64,000 nucleotides of DNA from contig JACZZP010000006.1 in the NCBI GenBank assembly GCA_015183035.1, positions 868,001-932,000 of the forward strand, read 5' to 3'. The translations under genes and the position numbers were made by a program. Of the stretch, positions 13,628 to 23,941 are shown one piece after another. A model generated the notes under the pieces. It saw only the letters and a list, made by a program, of their open reading frames with translations, was not told where the DNA came from and did no database searches. The stretch's first letter is position 1. Every line of letters starts with the position of its first letter. The stretch is from Meloidogyne chitwoodi. Its lineage: Eukaryota > Nematoda > Chromadorea > Rhabditida > Meloidogynidae.

Positions 13628-14671
13628 TTAAAGACTAGAGTAGGACGAGACCGAGACTTTTGGGAAAAACCGATACCGAGATTGACCGAGACTGACAAAA
13701 CCGAGATCGGGACCGATACCCAAATTTTGGCCCGAGACCGATACCGAGACCGGAGACTAACCGAGACTTTCTAAAAATATTAAAATCTTAATTAATATTT
13801 ATTAATTTTCAAAATATTATATCAAATTTATTAAATATGTATCTTTAAATCTTCTCCTTTATATTTAGGGTATATTAAGACCGGTTAATAAACTGTCCCT
13901 CCGGTTAACGGATTGTTAGAACAAGTATACCGTAGGCGGTTTAAAAATTACGGTTTACCGCCGGTTCAAAAGCTTATACTATGAATAAAAATAATTAAAA
14001 AATTAATTATTTTTTTGTATTTTATTGCAGTTTCATTTATATCAGGGATGTCCTGGGTTGATGGATGTGTTGGATCGGATTTTCGTTAACTTTTAAAGAT
14101 TAATGCTATATTCAGCGCCGCAGGCGAAAATTTTAAAAAGTTATTGCACTCTAGTTGCCAAAAAATCACCTCTTTTTGCGCCGCAGTCGAAAATTTAAAT
14201 TTTATTAATTAGTTAAAATATCTGTACATTATAAAGGAATAGAACCTCCATCCAGTTTAGAGTTATAATCTAGCATTTTAACAACTAAACCACGCTTGAA
14301 TTACTAGAAAAATTAAAATCTAGATAAATCTTCTTTCCTTATTCTCTTCTCCCCAACAGAAGGGTTAATGAAGTTAAATTTATTAATGCTATAGTTAAAG
14401 ATTGATGAGTGTATGGGTATAGAGAAAAAGAGTTAATGAAAAACGATTTTCCAATAGTAAAAATTTAAAAATTTTGCCTCAATAATAATAAAAAAAGTCA
14501 ATCATTAGGGGTGTATGTTAGGTCTCGGTCTCGGCGAGACTGAGCGTCGAGACTCTCGGTCTCGGTACCGAGACCGAGACCGGGTAAAACCGAGACCGAG
14601 ATTGGAAAATGGCCGAGACTCTCGGCTCGGTCTCGGCGAGACTCTCGGTCTCGGCCTACTCTATTAAAGAC
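13628..14671. mobile_element. hAT-type non-autonomous element with 8-bp target duplication
   Basis: The element at 13636-14663 has perfect 9-bp terminal inverted repeats (TAGAGTAGG and CCTACTCTA) and is flanked on both sides by TTAAAGAC (13628-13635 and 14664-14671). An 8-bp duplication and TAGAG-type termini are hallmarks of the hAT superfamily. Both subterminal regions (about 13641-13775 and 14519-14655) are arrays of CGAGAC-like hexamers in opposite orientation. No transposase is visible. The interior holds a second inverted CCGG-rich patch (13885-13970) and a tRNA-like segment, suggesting nested insertions. It sits just past the stop codon of kinase-like gene 1. Confidence 0.85.
14230..14295 (-). 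tRNA. tRNA-like pol III A/B-box segment (degenerate or SINE-like)
   Basis: Read on the minus strand, GTGGTTTAGTTG resembles a tRNA A box and GGTTCTATTCC matches the B box with one change. A T-arm (GGAGG, loop TTCTATT, CCTTT, with two G-T pairs) and a four-pair anticodon stem with a seven-base loop can be drawn. The acceptor ends do not pair, so it is most likely a tRNA-derived relic inside the hAT element rather than a working tRNA. Confidence 0.35.
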
Positions 14672-14741
14672 AAATTACTACTACCTCTATTTGAAAGTTT
14701 AAAAAAATTCTCTGAGAAAAAGAAAATATACCTCTATTTAT

Positions 14742-14885
14742 TAATACAATCAAGTCTCAAATATTTTTAAAAAAGAATTGAATTTAACTAAATAATTTAC
14801 AGACAAATATTAAAATATCTTTAATTATAAATTTACTTTGATAAATATAACTTTAAAAATACTAACACCAGAGACTTGATTGTAT
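14742..14885. mobile_element. 144-bp MITE-like inverted-repeat element
   Basis: ATACAATCAAGTCTC at the left and its exact reverse complement GAGACTTGATTGTAT at the right form 15-bp terminal inverted repeats around an AT-rich core without an open frame. I could not define a target duplication with confidence. Confidence 0.5.
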
Positions 14886-15683
14886 AAATTACTTTTGATT
14901 GTGAATTTTTTTTCGATAAAAAAGTAAAAACCTTAAAATTATTAAACAATAAGTTAATCAATGTTATTTCCTAATAGAGATCGGACTGGATCCAGACCTA
15001 GATTTTTACTGGACTCCAGGACAGAGTCTGGTCCAGGTTAATGAATTCAATCAAGATCCAGATCAAGGATTTTTCAAAATTCCGATCTTAAAAATTAATA
15101 ACCTTAAAATCTTAATTTCCAAATTTAAAAAAATAAATTATCCTAATTATAAAGAAAACTTTACTAAATTAGATACTATATTGTGACTGAAACTTTAAGA
15201 GTATTTCTTTAGGATAGAAGAAATTATAATTCAAAAATATGCACAATTTTTTTAAAAAACAATATTTTAACAATGCTTAGCTAAAACAAATATTTTAATT
15301 TATAATAATAAAATTTTCAAAATACTAAAACAATTTATAAGAAAATATATTTTTAATAAAACACAATCTTAATATAAAATATTTTACTTTTATTTTAATA
15401 TTCAAAATAATTTACATTAAGAATCTATTTTAAGAGGATTTGTACTTTTAACCAATTTATTTAATATTTTTGATTGACTTTATGTTATAATTCTAAATTT
15501 ATTATTTATTCAGCTTTTCATTAAAGAATTGAGTAAATTTATCGACAGTCTTTCCTTATAATTAATTAATATATCGTCAACATATACATAAAAATAAAAA
15601 TTGTAGCGAATTCTTAACATTTTATAAAGAAATTTTAATTTTTATTAAAAAATTAAGAATAAATAAAATAAAATATATTTACT
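14886..15683. other. Intergenic spacer with a GC-richer patch
   Basis: AT-rich spacer between the two plus-strand kinase-like genes. A patch at about 14975-15080 has higher GC and many GGATC/CCAGA words and may be another transposon remnant. Nothing else recognised. Confidence 0.4.
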
Positions 15684-17768
15684 ATGAAAATATTCTTATT
15701 ATTATTAAAAGTGGAAATTTTTATTTTGATAAAGTTACAGTTATTAGGTAAAATTAATATAAATTTTTAGTAAAGATTATTAAATATAAACTAGACAGAT
15801 CATTTTATATTTTATTTTTATTTTATAATGTAATTTAAATTATTGTAAATATATGATCAGTCTTGTTGTTAAATATCTGAATTTTTCCTTTACTTAAAGT
15901 CTAGGACTAGGGATTTTTTAAACTTCCTAGATTTTTGTTTCCCAATTCAATAAATTAAGCCAATTGCCTAGAATTTAAAAAATGCTATATATTTAACTAA
16001 ATATTATTTATTTATTTAAATATAAATTATATAAAATAAACTTTAAGAAACATTTACTGGTTGTTTTACTTGTAAAAAATGTCAATGTGGAAGATATAAA
16101 ATAAATAATCTGAATGAAAAAATAAATATAATAAATAGAGAAAATCAAGAAATGATTAATTTAAAATTAAACAAGAAACATTTAATAGGAGAAGGTCAAC
16201 ATAGCAAAGTAAATAATAATATTTTTTTAAATAAATTTTTTTTTAATATTTTTAAGATTTATCATGCTTATTGGCAAAATGAAGATAACTGTGTTGCTTT
16301 AAAAATTTCAAATTATAATTCTCAACATAAAAATTTTGTTAAAAGAGAAATTAAAGTTTTAAAATATTTTGCTGATAATACTCAAATAGAACAAGATAGA
16401 ATTATTAAAATGCATGGAATGGGAATATTAAGGGAAGATTTAATTTAATATATTAATTTTAAAATTATAAATTATTATCTCTTTATTCATAACAGAAAAT
16501 TTTGAAAATTATAATTTTATTATAAATAATTATTTAATTTTTAAGTGAAAACTTAAATGAAGAACAAATATCCTTCTACTATATTATTTTAGAGCTTGGA
16601 AGAGAGAATTTAAAAAATTATTATATGGAAGAAATTAAAAAAATAAATGTGGAAAAAATTGATTTAATTAATAAAATTGCTAAAGGTGCTGCTCAAGCAA
16701 TTAAACAATTTCATGGACATAACGAAAATTTAAGTAAATAATTATAAAATAAATTTAAATATTAATTATTATAATTTAGCTGCTATTCATTTGGACATAA
16801 AATTAAATAATTTTATTATATTTAAAAAACAAAATAAAGAAATTACTTTAAAAATAATTGATTTTAACACTTCTGTTATTACACAAAATCAACAAATAAG
16901 AACAAAAGTACATGGATTGAAAAAATTCAGAGCACCAGAAATTAGGAGTTCTAATAATGAAGATAATTTTATTGTAAATTAATTATTTATTTTCCGCAAG
17001 TTTAAAAGATATATAAGTATTATATTAGATTAGACTAGTTGAGATGAGTTGAATGTTATCATTCCCTTTACAGAACTAACGATTCAGACTCTAAAAATCG
17101 AAAAATAATGGAGGGACCACAATTTTGGATTTAAAAATTCATGTTTCTAAATAATTCCTAATTTTCATAAACATTTTTATCAATATATAAAAATAAATAA
17201 TTATACTCAAAAATATATAAAAATAAGATAAAACAGATGATTTCTTTCACAAATAATTATTTATATGTATAATAGTAATTAAATTTTTTAAATTTCTTCA
17301 TAAAAAATAAATCAAACATCTGAGGAGAATAACATAAAAATAATAAAATATAATAATAATTATTATTATTTATTTATTTATTCAGGTAACTAGAAAAGTG
17401 GACATTTGGGCATTCGGTTTAATGATATATGGATTATTATACGAAAATTATGAAAAAGATATATTAAAAGATACAGAAGCTTTAATTCATTTAGGAAGAA
17501 TTCAATCTGGAGATTATTCAACAATTGACAATGAATTAGAAGAATATAGATTAAATAATGAATTTAATTCAGATTTAGATAAACTTATAAAAGTAAATAA
17601 ATTAATAAATTTATTTTTTAGTAATTTTATTTTAAAATACCTAAGTACTTAAGTTATAAATAATAATAATAATTTTAGGCTTGTATTCAACCTGAACCTA
17701 ATAATCGACCTAATATATCTCAAATTGTTGATTTCCTTAACAAAGACATCTCTAGTTTTGAAAATTAA
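15684..17768 (+). CDS. Secreted protein-kinase-like protein 2 (possible splice-donor loss)
   Basis: Exons 15684-15747, 16048-16208, 16257-16411, 16546-16733, 16780-16973, 17386-17592 and 17679-17768 give about 352 residues. Signal-peptide-like start, then a Cys-rich patch GCFTCKKCQCGRY. Landmarks: intact Gly loop IGEGQHSK (about 68-75), VALK Lys91, hinge YYIILELGR, HLDIKLNN (Asp195, Lys197, Asn200), DFN (217-219), RAPE, VDIWAFG and Arg in PNNRPNIS. The kinase core is the shortest of the three. The third exon has no GT donor anywhere before the next acceptor. A GC donor at 16412 restores phase; paralogues 1 and 3 have TA then GT at the equivalent place, where this gene reads GGAATGGGAA. It may therefore be a GC-AG intron or a damaged gene. 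It lacks the intron that splits the hinge region in gene 1. Confidence 0.65.
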
Positions 17769-18089
17769 AATATATCTAGATTAGAAGAAAATTCAGAAAT
17801 TATTATTCAAAATTGAAAATAAATAGTAATATTCTTCTTTAAAGATAGTAAAAGATAAAAAACATTATTTAAAAATTAGTTAAGAAATATTTCTACAATT
17901 TTAATTTAAAAAAAGTTTTTATTAATTTCTTTTAATTTTTTAATATGTTCTAAATTTTTCAACTCTTAAAATTTTTCAAAAAATATAAAATGTAATAAAA
18001 TTTTGAAAATATTAAATAATTAAAAATTTGTTTACGTAATCTATTTTAACTAGGTATAGGTATATCTAAATTTAAATTTTGAATTTCAA
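17769..18089. other. AT-rich intergenic spacer
   Basis: Downstream flank of kinase-like gene 2, ending where the retrotransposon fragment begins. Nothing recognised. Confidence 0.4.
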
Positions 18090-19096
18090 GTATTAAGATT
18101 CTCACATCAACTGGACTGACATCGACTCATTTTCGGACTATACCCGAAGACTTTTCTTAACTTTCTGACTATCAACAGTCTTTTCATCTACTGACTCAAA
18201 AATGCCCAAATTCTCCAATATCAATTCTCATCGGTGACTTTTACTTCCTTGATTTTCTGACTTTGGCACTTTGAATAATCTCTCAACCATTTCTTTCAAA
18301 CTTTAGTGCCAACTGACTTAATTCATCAAAAGAGCGAATACTCAAAATCTACTAGCCGACTTATGCAAATCCTTTCACTATCATACTCTACTATCCACTG
18401 CGGCTTTGACTAATAACCGTCTTATGTCCTTCGGCCTTTAACTAACTTGAAAACTCGGGACTTATTGATTCTGCCCAATATGACTGCGGCCCCTCACATT
18501 TTTAAATCTGCAGATTAAATCGCTTCTTTCTTCCATGCTCTTGATGACTTGGCCTTGAATTCGACTAACTACTGCTCTCCTCTTCTCAACTGACTCCTTT
18601 CCATCCGCTGCATTTACTCAAAATTGACTTAAAGACTAGGGTTTGCTAGGCCCTATCTTAACTTAATTAAATAGGCCTCCACTGCCTCCACTTCACACAT
18701 TTTCTAATTTCTTAGTCGTCATTTCTCTCTGAATAATTTTCAAATTCTAAATATTTGACTTCTTTTTTTGCTTGTTAGACTGGCTTGCTCGAATTCTGAC
18801 TGTCCGACTGACTTCGAATGACTGATCGAATTGACTGTGCGACCGCGCCACTGTTGTATCCTCATGTAAGGTTACAATACTATAATACGACAAGACTAAC
18901 AATAATAGTTTATCACAAAGGTTATTACAATAAGAGGTGGAATAAGGTAGGAATGACTAACTGACTAGGCGGCGACTGTTGGCCCAGGTGCCAACCAAGA
19001 CTAAGCTCTACCAGCTCCTTTTATACTAGACTCCATCCCCTAACACTTAGAGGAATATATGTACTTAAGCCGAGAAAATGGAGATGAAAGTCAACA
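18090..19096 (-). mobile_element. LTR retrotransposon fragment: 5' LTR plus leader
   Basis: On the minus strand a 245-bp LTR (18852-19096) begins TGTTGAC and ends ATACAACA, giving TGTTG/CAACA short inverted ends. It contains a TATA box (TATAAAAGGAG, plus-strand 19015-19025). Immediately after the LTR comes TGGCGCGGTCGCACAG, the expected position and TGG start of a tRNA primer-binding site. About 760 bp of GC-richer leader or gag-like sequence follows (18090-18851) and then stops abruptly in AT-rich DNA, with no pol and no second LTR. I infer a truncated element of the Ty3/Pao-like kind; the superfamily cannot be fixed without pol. Confidence 0.6.
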
Positions 19097-19757
19097 ATGT
19101 CAGGCCTTGTGAAAACAAAAAATAATAAAATATTTTGAAATAAAAATAATTATAAAAACATAGTAAAGATATAGAAATAACCAAAAAAGCATTACATAAA
19201 AAAAGATATTAAAATAGATAGAAAAATAATTCCTTTTTTTTAAATCACATCTTTTACTGTTCCCCTTCAAAGTTACTTTCTTTTTTTTTTGCTCAGAAAT
19301 GGTTTATTTTCCACTCTGTCCATTCGACTGTAATAATAAAATTTACAGGGTTTTTTTTTTTTGTGAATGAAATGAAATTTTTTAAAGGTTAACTTAAATA
19401 TATATATATATATTTCTATAACTTTTGTTATACCACAAATAATCCCAAACTTTGTATAATTTTAAGGAATTGAATTGGCTACAAATTGAGAGTAAAAGCA
19501 CTCGAAAAGGATAAGAATAAAAATAGTTATGAAAAATAAAAGGCAAGTAAAGACTTTTGGGTCATCTTATATAAATATATTTAATTTTAAATATTCTCTA
19601 ATAAAAACACCATGTCTCTATTTTCTAGCTCTGCCAAAGTGTGAGTATATTAAAATCTCAGTCACATTTTAATACACGTAAAGGGTATTTTTATTAGAGA
19701 ATTTAAATATATTTTTATAATTTAACAAAACCTTTAATTAAAATAATTTATTTAATT
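19097..19757. other. Intergenic spacer containing one MITE
   Basis: AT-rich spacer between the LTR fragment and the end of the minus-strand secreted gene. It holds the inverted-repeat element at 19593-19702 and a (TA)n run near 19399-19414. Confidence 0.45.
19593..19702. mobile_element. 110-bp MITE with near-perfect inverted ends
   Basis: The left end ATTCTCTAATAAAAACACC pairs with the right end GGGTATTTTTATTAGAGAAT with a single mismatch over 19 bp. TTAAAT flanks both sides, a possible short target duplication. No coding capacity. Confidence 0.65.
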
Positions 19758-22242
19758 TTATAAAATAAATACATTGCTATTGCTTGGTGATGCATTTAAA
19801 TCTGAAAATAAAAATATAATCTCTAAAGAAATAAAATTAAATAAACCAATGTTCCGTCTCTGTTGCCCTCTTTGTCTTCTTCTTCCGTGCCCTTGTTCTC
19901 TTCGTTGTTGTCTTATCTATTTAATTTTTATAAATTTAATTTATTTAATAAATAATTAAAATATTATTTTTTAATTTTTATAAAAATTAAATATATTTAA
20001 TACTTGATTGTTGCTACCCTCGGAATTACTATTTTCTGCCAATTGTCTGTTCAAGTCTAAAAAATATTAATTTTATATTTTTATTTAAAATATTAAAAAG
20101 TTAAAGAATATATATTATTTTTAAAAATTCGATATAAACTAAATATTTAGTATTATCGTTCAATTTTCTAAAAATTGGAAAACAATATTTAACAATATTA
20201 TTAAATCAAAACCTATGCTATGACGGCTGTGGCTGCGGCTTCTTTCTCGTTGTACTTCTTCATCTTGTTGTTGAATATAATCTTGGAAAATTTAAAATTA
20301 AAAAAATTTTATTATTTAAAATTTTAATATTTTTATAATAAAATTAATTTTAAAAGTTAAATAAATAGTTACCTTGTGGGTAATGAGAAGAACTTCCCCC
20401 CATTCCATGTTGAAAACTTAGAGGTTGTTGAAAAGAACTTCCCTCTCCTCTTTGAATTTGTTGTTGTCGTAACCATTCGTCTTAATTTGATAATAAATTT
20501 ATTTTTAATTTTATATTAATTAAAAAATAAATATTTTTTATAATAAAATTTACAATGTTGTTGACTATCCATCCTTATATTAAATTCATTAGTAAGTTGT
20601 ATGTTACGAGCTTCTTCCTGTTGTCTAGTATATTCAATTTCCGCTAGTGAAGGTTGTGCTTGTTGAGCATAACCCCAATCTGTTGTTCCTACTTCTGAGT
20701 TTAGATTTATCCCTGAATTATATAAAATAATAATTTTGTTAAAAAATATAAATATTTAAATTAATAATAAAAATTTAATTTAAAATTAAATTTTTAACAT
20801 TAAATTTGTTTTTTTTTTTTAATTTTGGAGAGATTAAAGAAAAAACATTTTTCAAAATTTTTATTGCATAAAATCATCCATTATATATTAATATTAAATA
20901 ATAATAATAATAACTCATTACCAGGATCGATTTAACAAAATAATATTATAAAAAAGAATATTATAATATTTTAAAAATTTAAATTGAATTATAAATGTTA
21001 TTTTCAAAAACACCAAATATTAAAGTAAACTTTACAATTTTATGTCCTATATTTACTAGATTGTTAATTTTTTAGAAAAATTTTATTAAAATTTTAACAC
21101 ATTTTAATATTCTAAATTTAAATGATTATATATAAAATTTTGACATTTTTTTAAATAAAATTCCAACTATTACCTGGATTTTGTTGAACTAAATTATCTT
21201 GATGAACTAAATTATCAATTACATTTTTATAATATGTTAACGCAGCATTATAATGATTAATATCAATAGATTTTGAACTTTTTAGCATTTCAAAATTTTC
21301 CCAGTGATCTTTAAATAATTAATATATTTTAATAAAATAATTAAATAAAATTATAAAAAAAATTACAAATTATTTTTTGATTTAGTTAAACAAAATAATA
21401 ATTATTTATTATTGTTTTTATTAAAATTTAAAAATATTTTTAAATTACTTTGATCTAAATGAGTGAAAGTAGCAATTTTATTTTGCAAATCTCTTAGACG
21501 CATTAATATTGTTGAACTTTGTCTAGGATTAATTTTTGCCATTAAATCAATAATTGTTTGGATTTGATGAAAAATTTGCCAATTTTGTAATTCACTATTT
21601 TTTATTAACTTAAATATCTTAGCTAATAACGTAGAGACAACACTAGTATGTGATTGATCAAATTGCTCATTAGTTTTATTTTGAAATTTAAGAAATTGTT
21701 TATCTGTATCCCAAAAGCTTGCACTGTCTTCATCTAATTTATATTTATTACAAGTACCTTGAGGTACTCCATTAATTAATTCAATATTTATTATATAAAG
21801 TATATTAACATCCTCTTTCTCCTCCTTAGGACATATTACTGGAATAGTTATCTTGATCTGAAATAAAATTATAATTTTTAGGAGAAATAATATATAATTT
21901 AAATAATTTTTATATTTATTTTAATTTAATAAAATACCAAAAAAATTTTTTTAATATTTATTATATTAAAATGTTATCTATTTTTACCCAATTTGGATAA
22001 ACAGGCCAATTGACATTAAGATTATATATATTTCCAGGGAATGGCGATATATTAAATAAATGTGTAGCAACGGAATTATTAATAAATTGAATATTTTCAT
22101 TTTGATAGGTAATACTTAAATTTTGAAAGCCATTATTGTTAAGGTCGACAACTTTAAATTGAATAAAAGCAGCTTTGATGGAATTTAAAAAGAGTAATTT
22201 GAAAAAAAGAATTAAAATAAAATAATTTATTTTAGATATCAT
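19758..22242 (-). CDS. Secreted Gln-rich protein with basic C-terminal patches
   Basis: Nine exons (21988-22242, 21449-21857, 21174-21308, 20554-20712, 20373-20480, 20213-20281, 20004-20056, 19847-19916, 19758-19801) join in phase to 433 residues. The first 25 residues form a signal peptide ending SIKAA. Residues 26 to about 115 have a beta-rich look with Asn and aromatic residues; exon 2 continues with a helical segment of about 110 residues. From about residue 270 it becomes Gln-rich (WGYAQQAQPS, EWLRQQQIQRGE), then basic and Ser-rich (RERSRSHSRHS, GHGRRRQRGQQRRN). The basic blocks resemble nuclear localisation signals, an odd partner for a signal peptide. I recognise no family. It lies among the secreted kinase-like genes, so a shared role as exported proteins is possible but unproven. 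Confidence 0.68.
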
Positions 22243-23112
22243 TTCTTAAATATAATTTTATAAAAATATAAAAATATTTAAAAAATTTATTTAATTTTAA
22301 AATAAAAAGTAAAATGAACTTCTTTAAATTTGTTAAAATATATTATTTTATCAATTATAAATATATTTCTGGAATTAAAGAGAAAGAGTTTTTATTTAAA
22401 GTTTTACCTATTTTTGAGTTATAACTTTTTTTTAATATTTATATATAAAATATTAATATTAATATAATTAATTAATTAATAGAAAATAAGTCTAATTAAA
22501 ATGCTCACTATAATAATTTATATCATCTTATTTTATACAACAATATTTCGTTTTCCAGCCTCTTCCCTTTAGTAATAAAATTTTTTTATAATTGATTGAA
22601 TTTTAATTGAGGGTAAAGAAATTATTGAGATACGAAACAGGCAGGTCAGAGAAAAATTGGACGGAAATATAAATGTTTGGCAATGCTAAAAAAATTAAAA
22701 TTGAAATTAGAAATTTTTTTTAATTTTTTGCAAATATTAAACACTAAATTAAAATTTTTACATTAAAATAAAAAAGGGAATACATATTACTCTCGTAATA
22801 TTATAGAGAAAGAAATAATTATTAAAAATCTAAAGTGAAATAAATAAAAATTAGACATATGTATATTAAATTTATTTTATTAAGACAAACTTTTTAAGAA
22901 ATTTATTTTAAACTTAAGGCCGGCTCGGTCGTTTTTAACTAAAAACGACCAATTTTTTTATAATTACAAAAACACAAAATCTTATACTTCGACAATAAAC
23001 ACGTTTGTTCGGCTCTATTTTAAACATATTTTAACATTTTAAAACAAACTTAAAAGAATTAGTAAGAGTAAATTAATTAATGAATATTACCTTTTTTATT
23101 TTCTAAAATATA
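22243..23112. other. AT-rich intergenic region
   Basis: Spacer upstream of the Gln-rich gene and downstream of kinase-like gene 3. A short GC patch (GGCCGGCTCGGTCG near 22919) is the only compositional break. No gene seen. Confidence 0.45.
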
Positions 23113-23257
23113 CTCTTAACCAGTGCTTGGAAGCTCGTACCAAAATTCGTACTCGTACTCGTACTATGAGGTCAAGTACGAGTACGAGGGGAAAAAATAC
23201 TCGTACTACGAGGTACGAGTACGAGCAAAATCAAAATTTCCAAGCACTGCTCTTAAC
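23113..23257. mobile_element. 129-bp hAT-type MITE with 8-bp target duplication
   Basis: The element at 23121-23249 has 12-bp terminal inverted repeats CAGTGCTTGGAA and TTCCAAGCACTG, flanked on both sides by CTCTTAAC (23113-23120 and 23250-23257). The interior is built from TACGAG hexamers in opposing orientation, so the whole unit can fold on itself. Termini and 8-bp duplication indicate the hAT superfamily. Confidence 0.85.
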
Positions 23258-23941
23258 TTTTTTTAAAGATACAAAATACCTATAAAGGAAATATATACAA
23301 TAATAGTTTTGGTTTTACAAAAGTGGACAGATATATAGGTATGTTAAATGTAATAATCAATTTTTAAAGATTTAATATAAATTTGTTAAATTTGTCAATA
23401 AAAAATAAAAATTTCTATAAATCTTTCTCTGTTTTTCTGGAGCTTAAAGAAAGTTTTTTACTTTATGAAAGGACCAAAAAATCTATAAGATTATTAAACA
23501 TAAATTTAATTTTTTCTGCTTTTAAATTAAAATTTTAAAAATTAGTTGAAGCTTTGAGATTGAGCTCTTTGTTAAGGATTTAATGCTTTTGCACTCGTTA
23601 AAGTATTTTTCAGCAAAATCTCTCTGAAGAGATATATGTTTCCTTTATTTTATTCAAAAAATCATTCATTTTGTCGTATAATTTAAAATAAAAAAGAATA
23701 AAAGCAAAAACTTTATCTTTTAATCTAATGGATAATTAAACTTTTTGAAGCTACAACTTTATTTTTAAATGATAAAAAATGAAAAAATAAAGAAATAAAG
23801 AAAATTATAAAAAGTACCCGAAATATTTACTAAATATAGTAGTTAACTATTTATATTTTAATTTAAATTTTCAAAATTTTTTTTAAAAATAATTTTTATC
23901 TTTAACAAATAAGAGGTAAATAAATTGTTTCATTTATATAT
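23258..23941. other. AT-rich intergenic region
   Basis: Spacer between the 23-kb MITE and the 3' end of kinase-like gene 3. No exon-like structure or repeat recognised. Confidence 0.45.
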
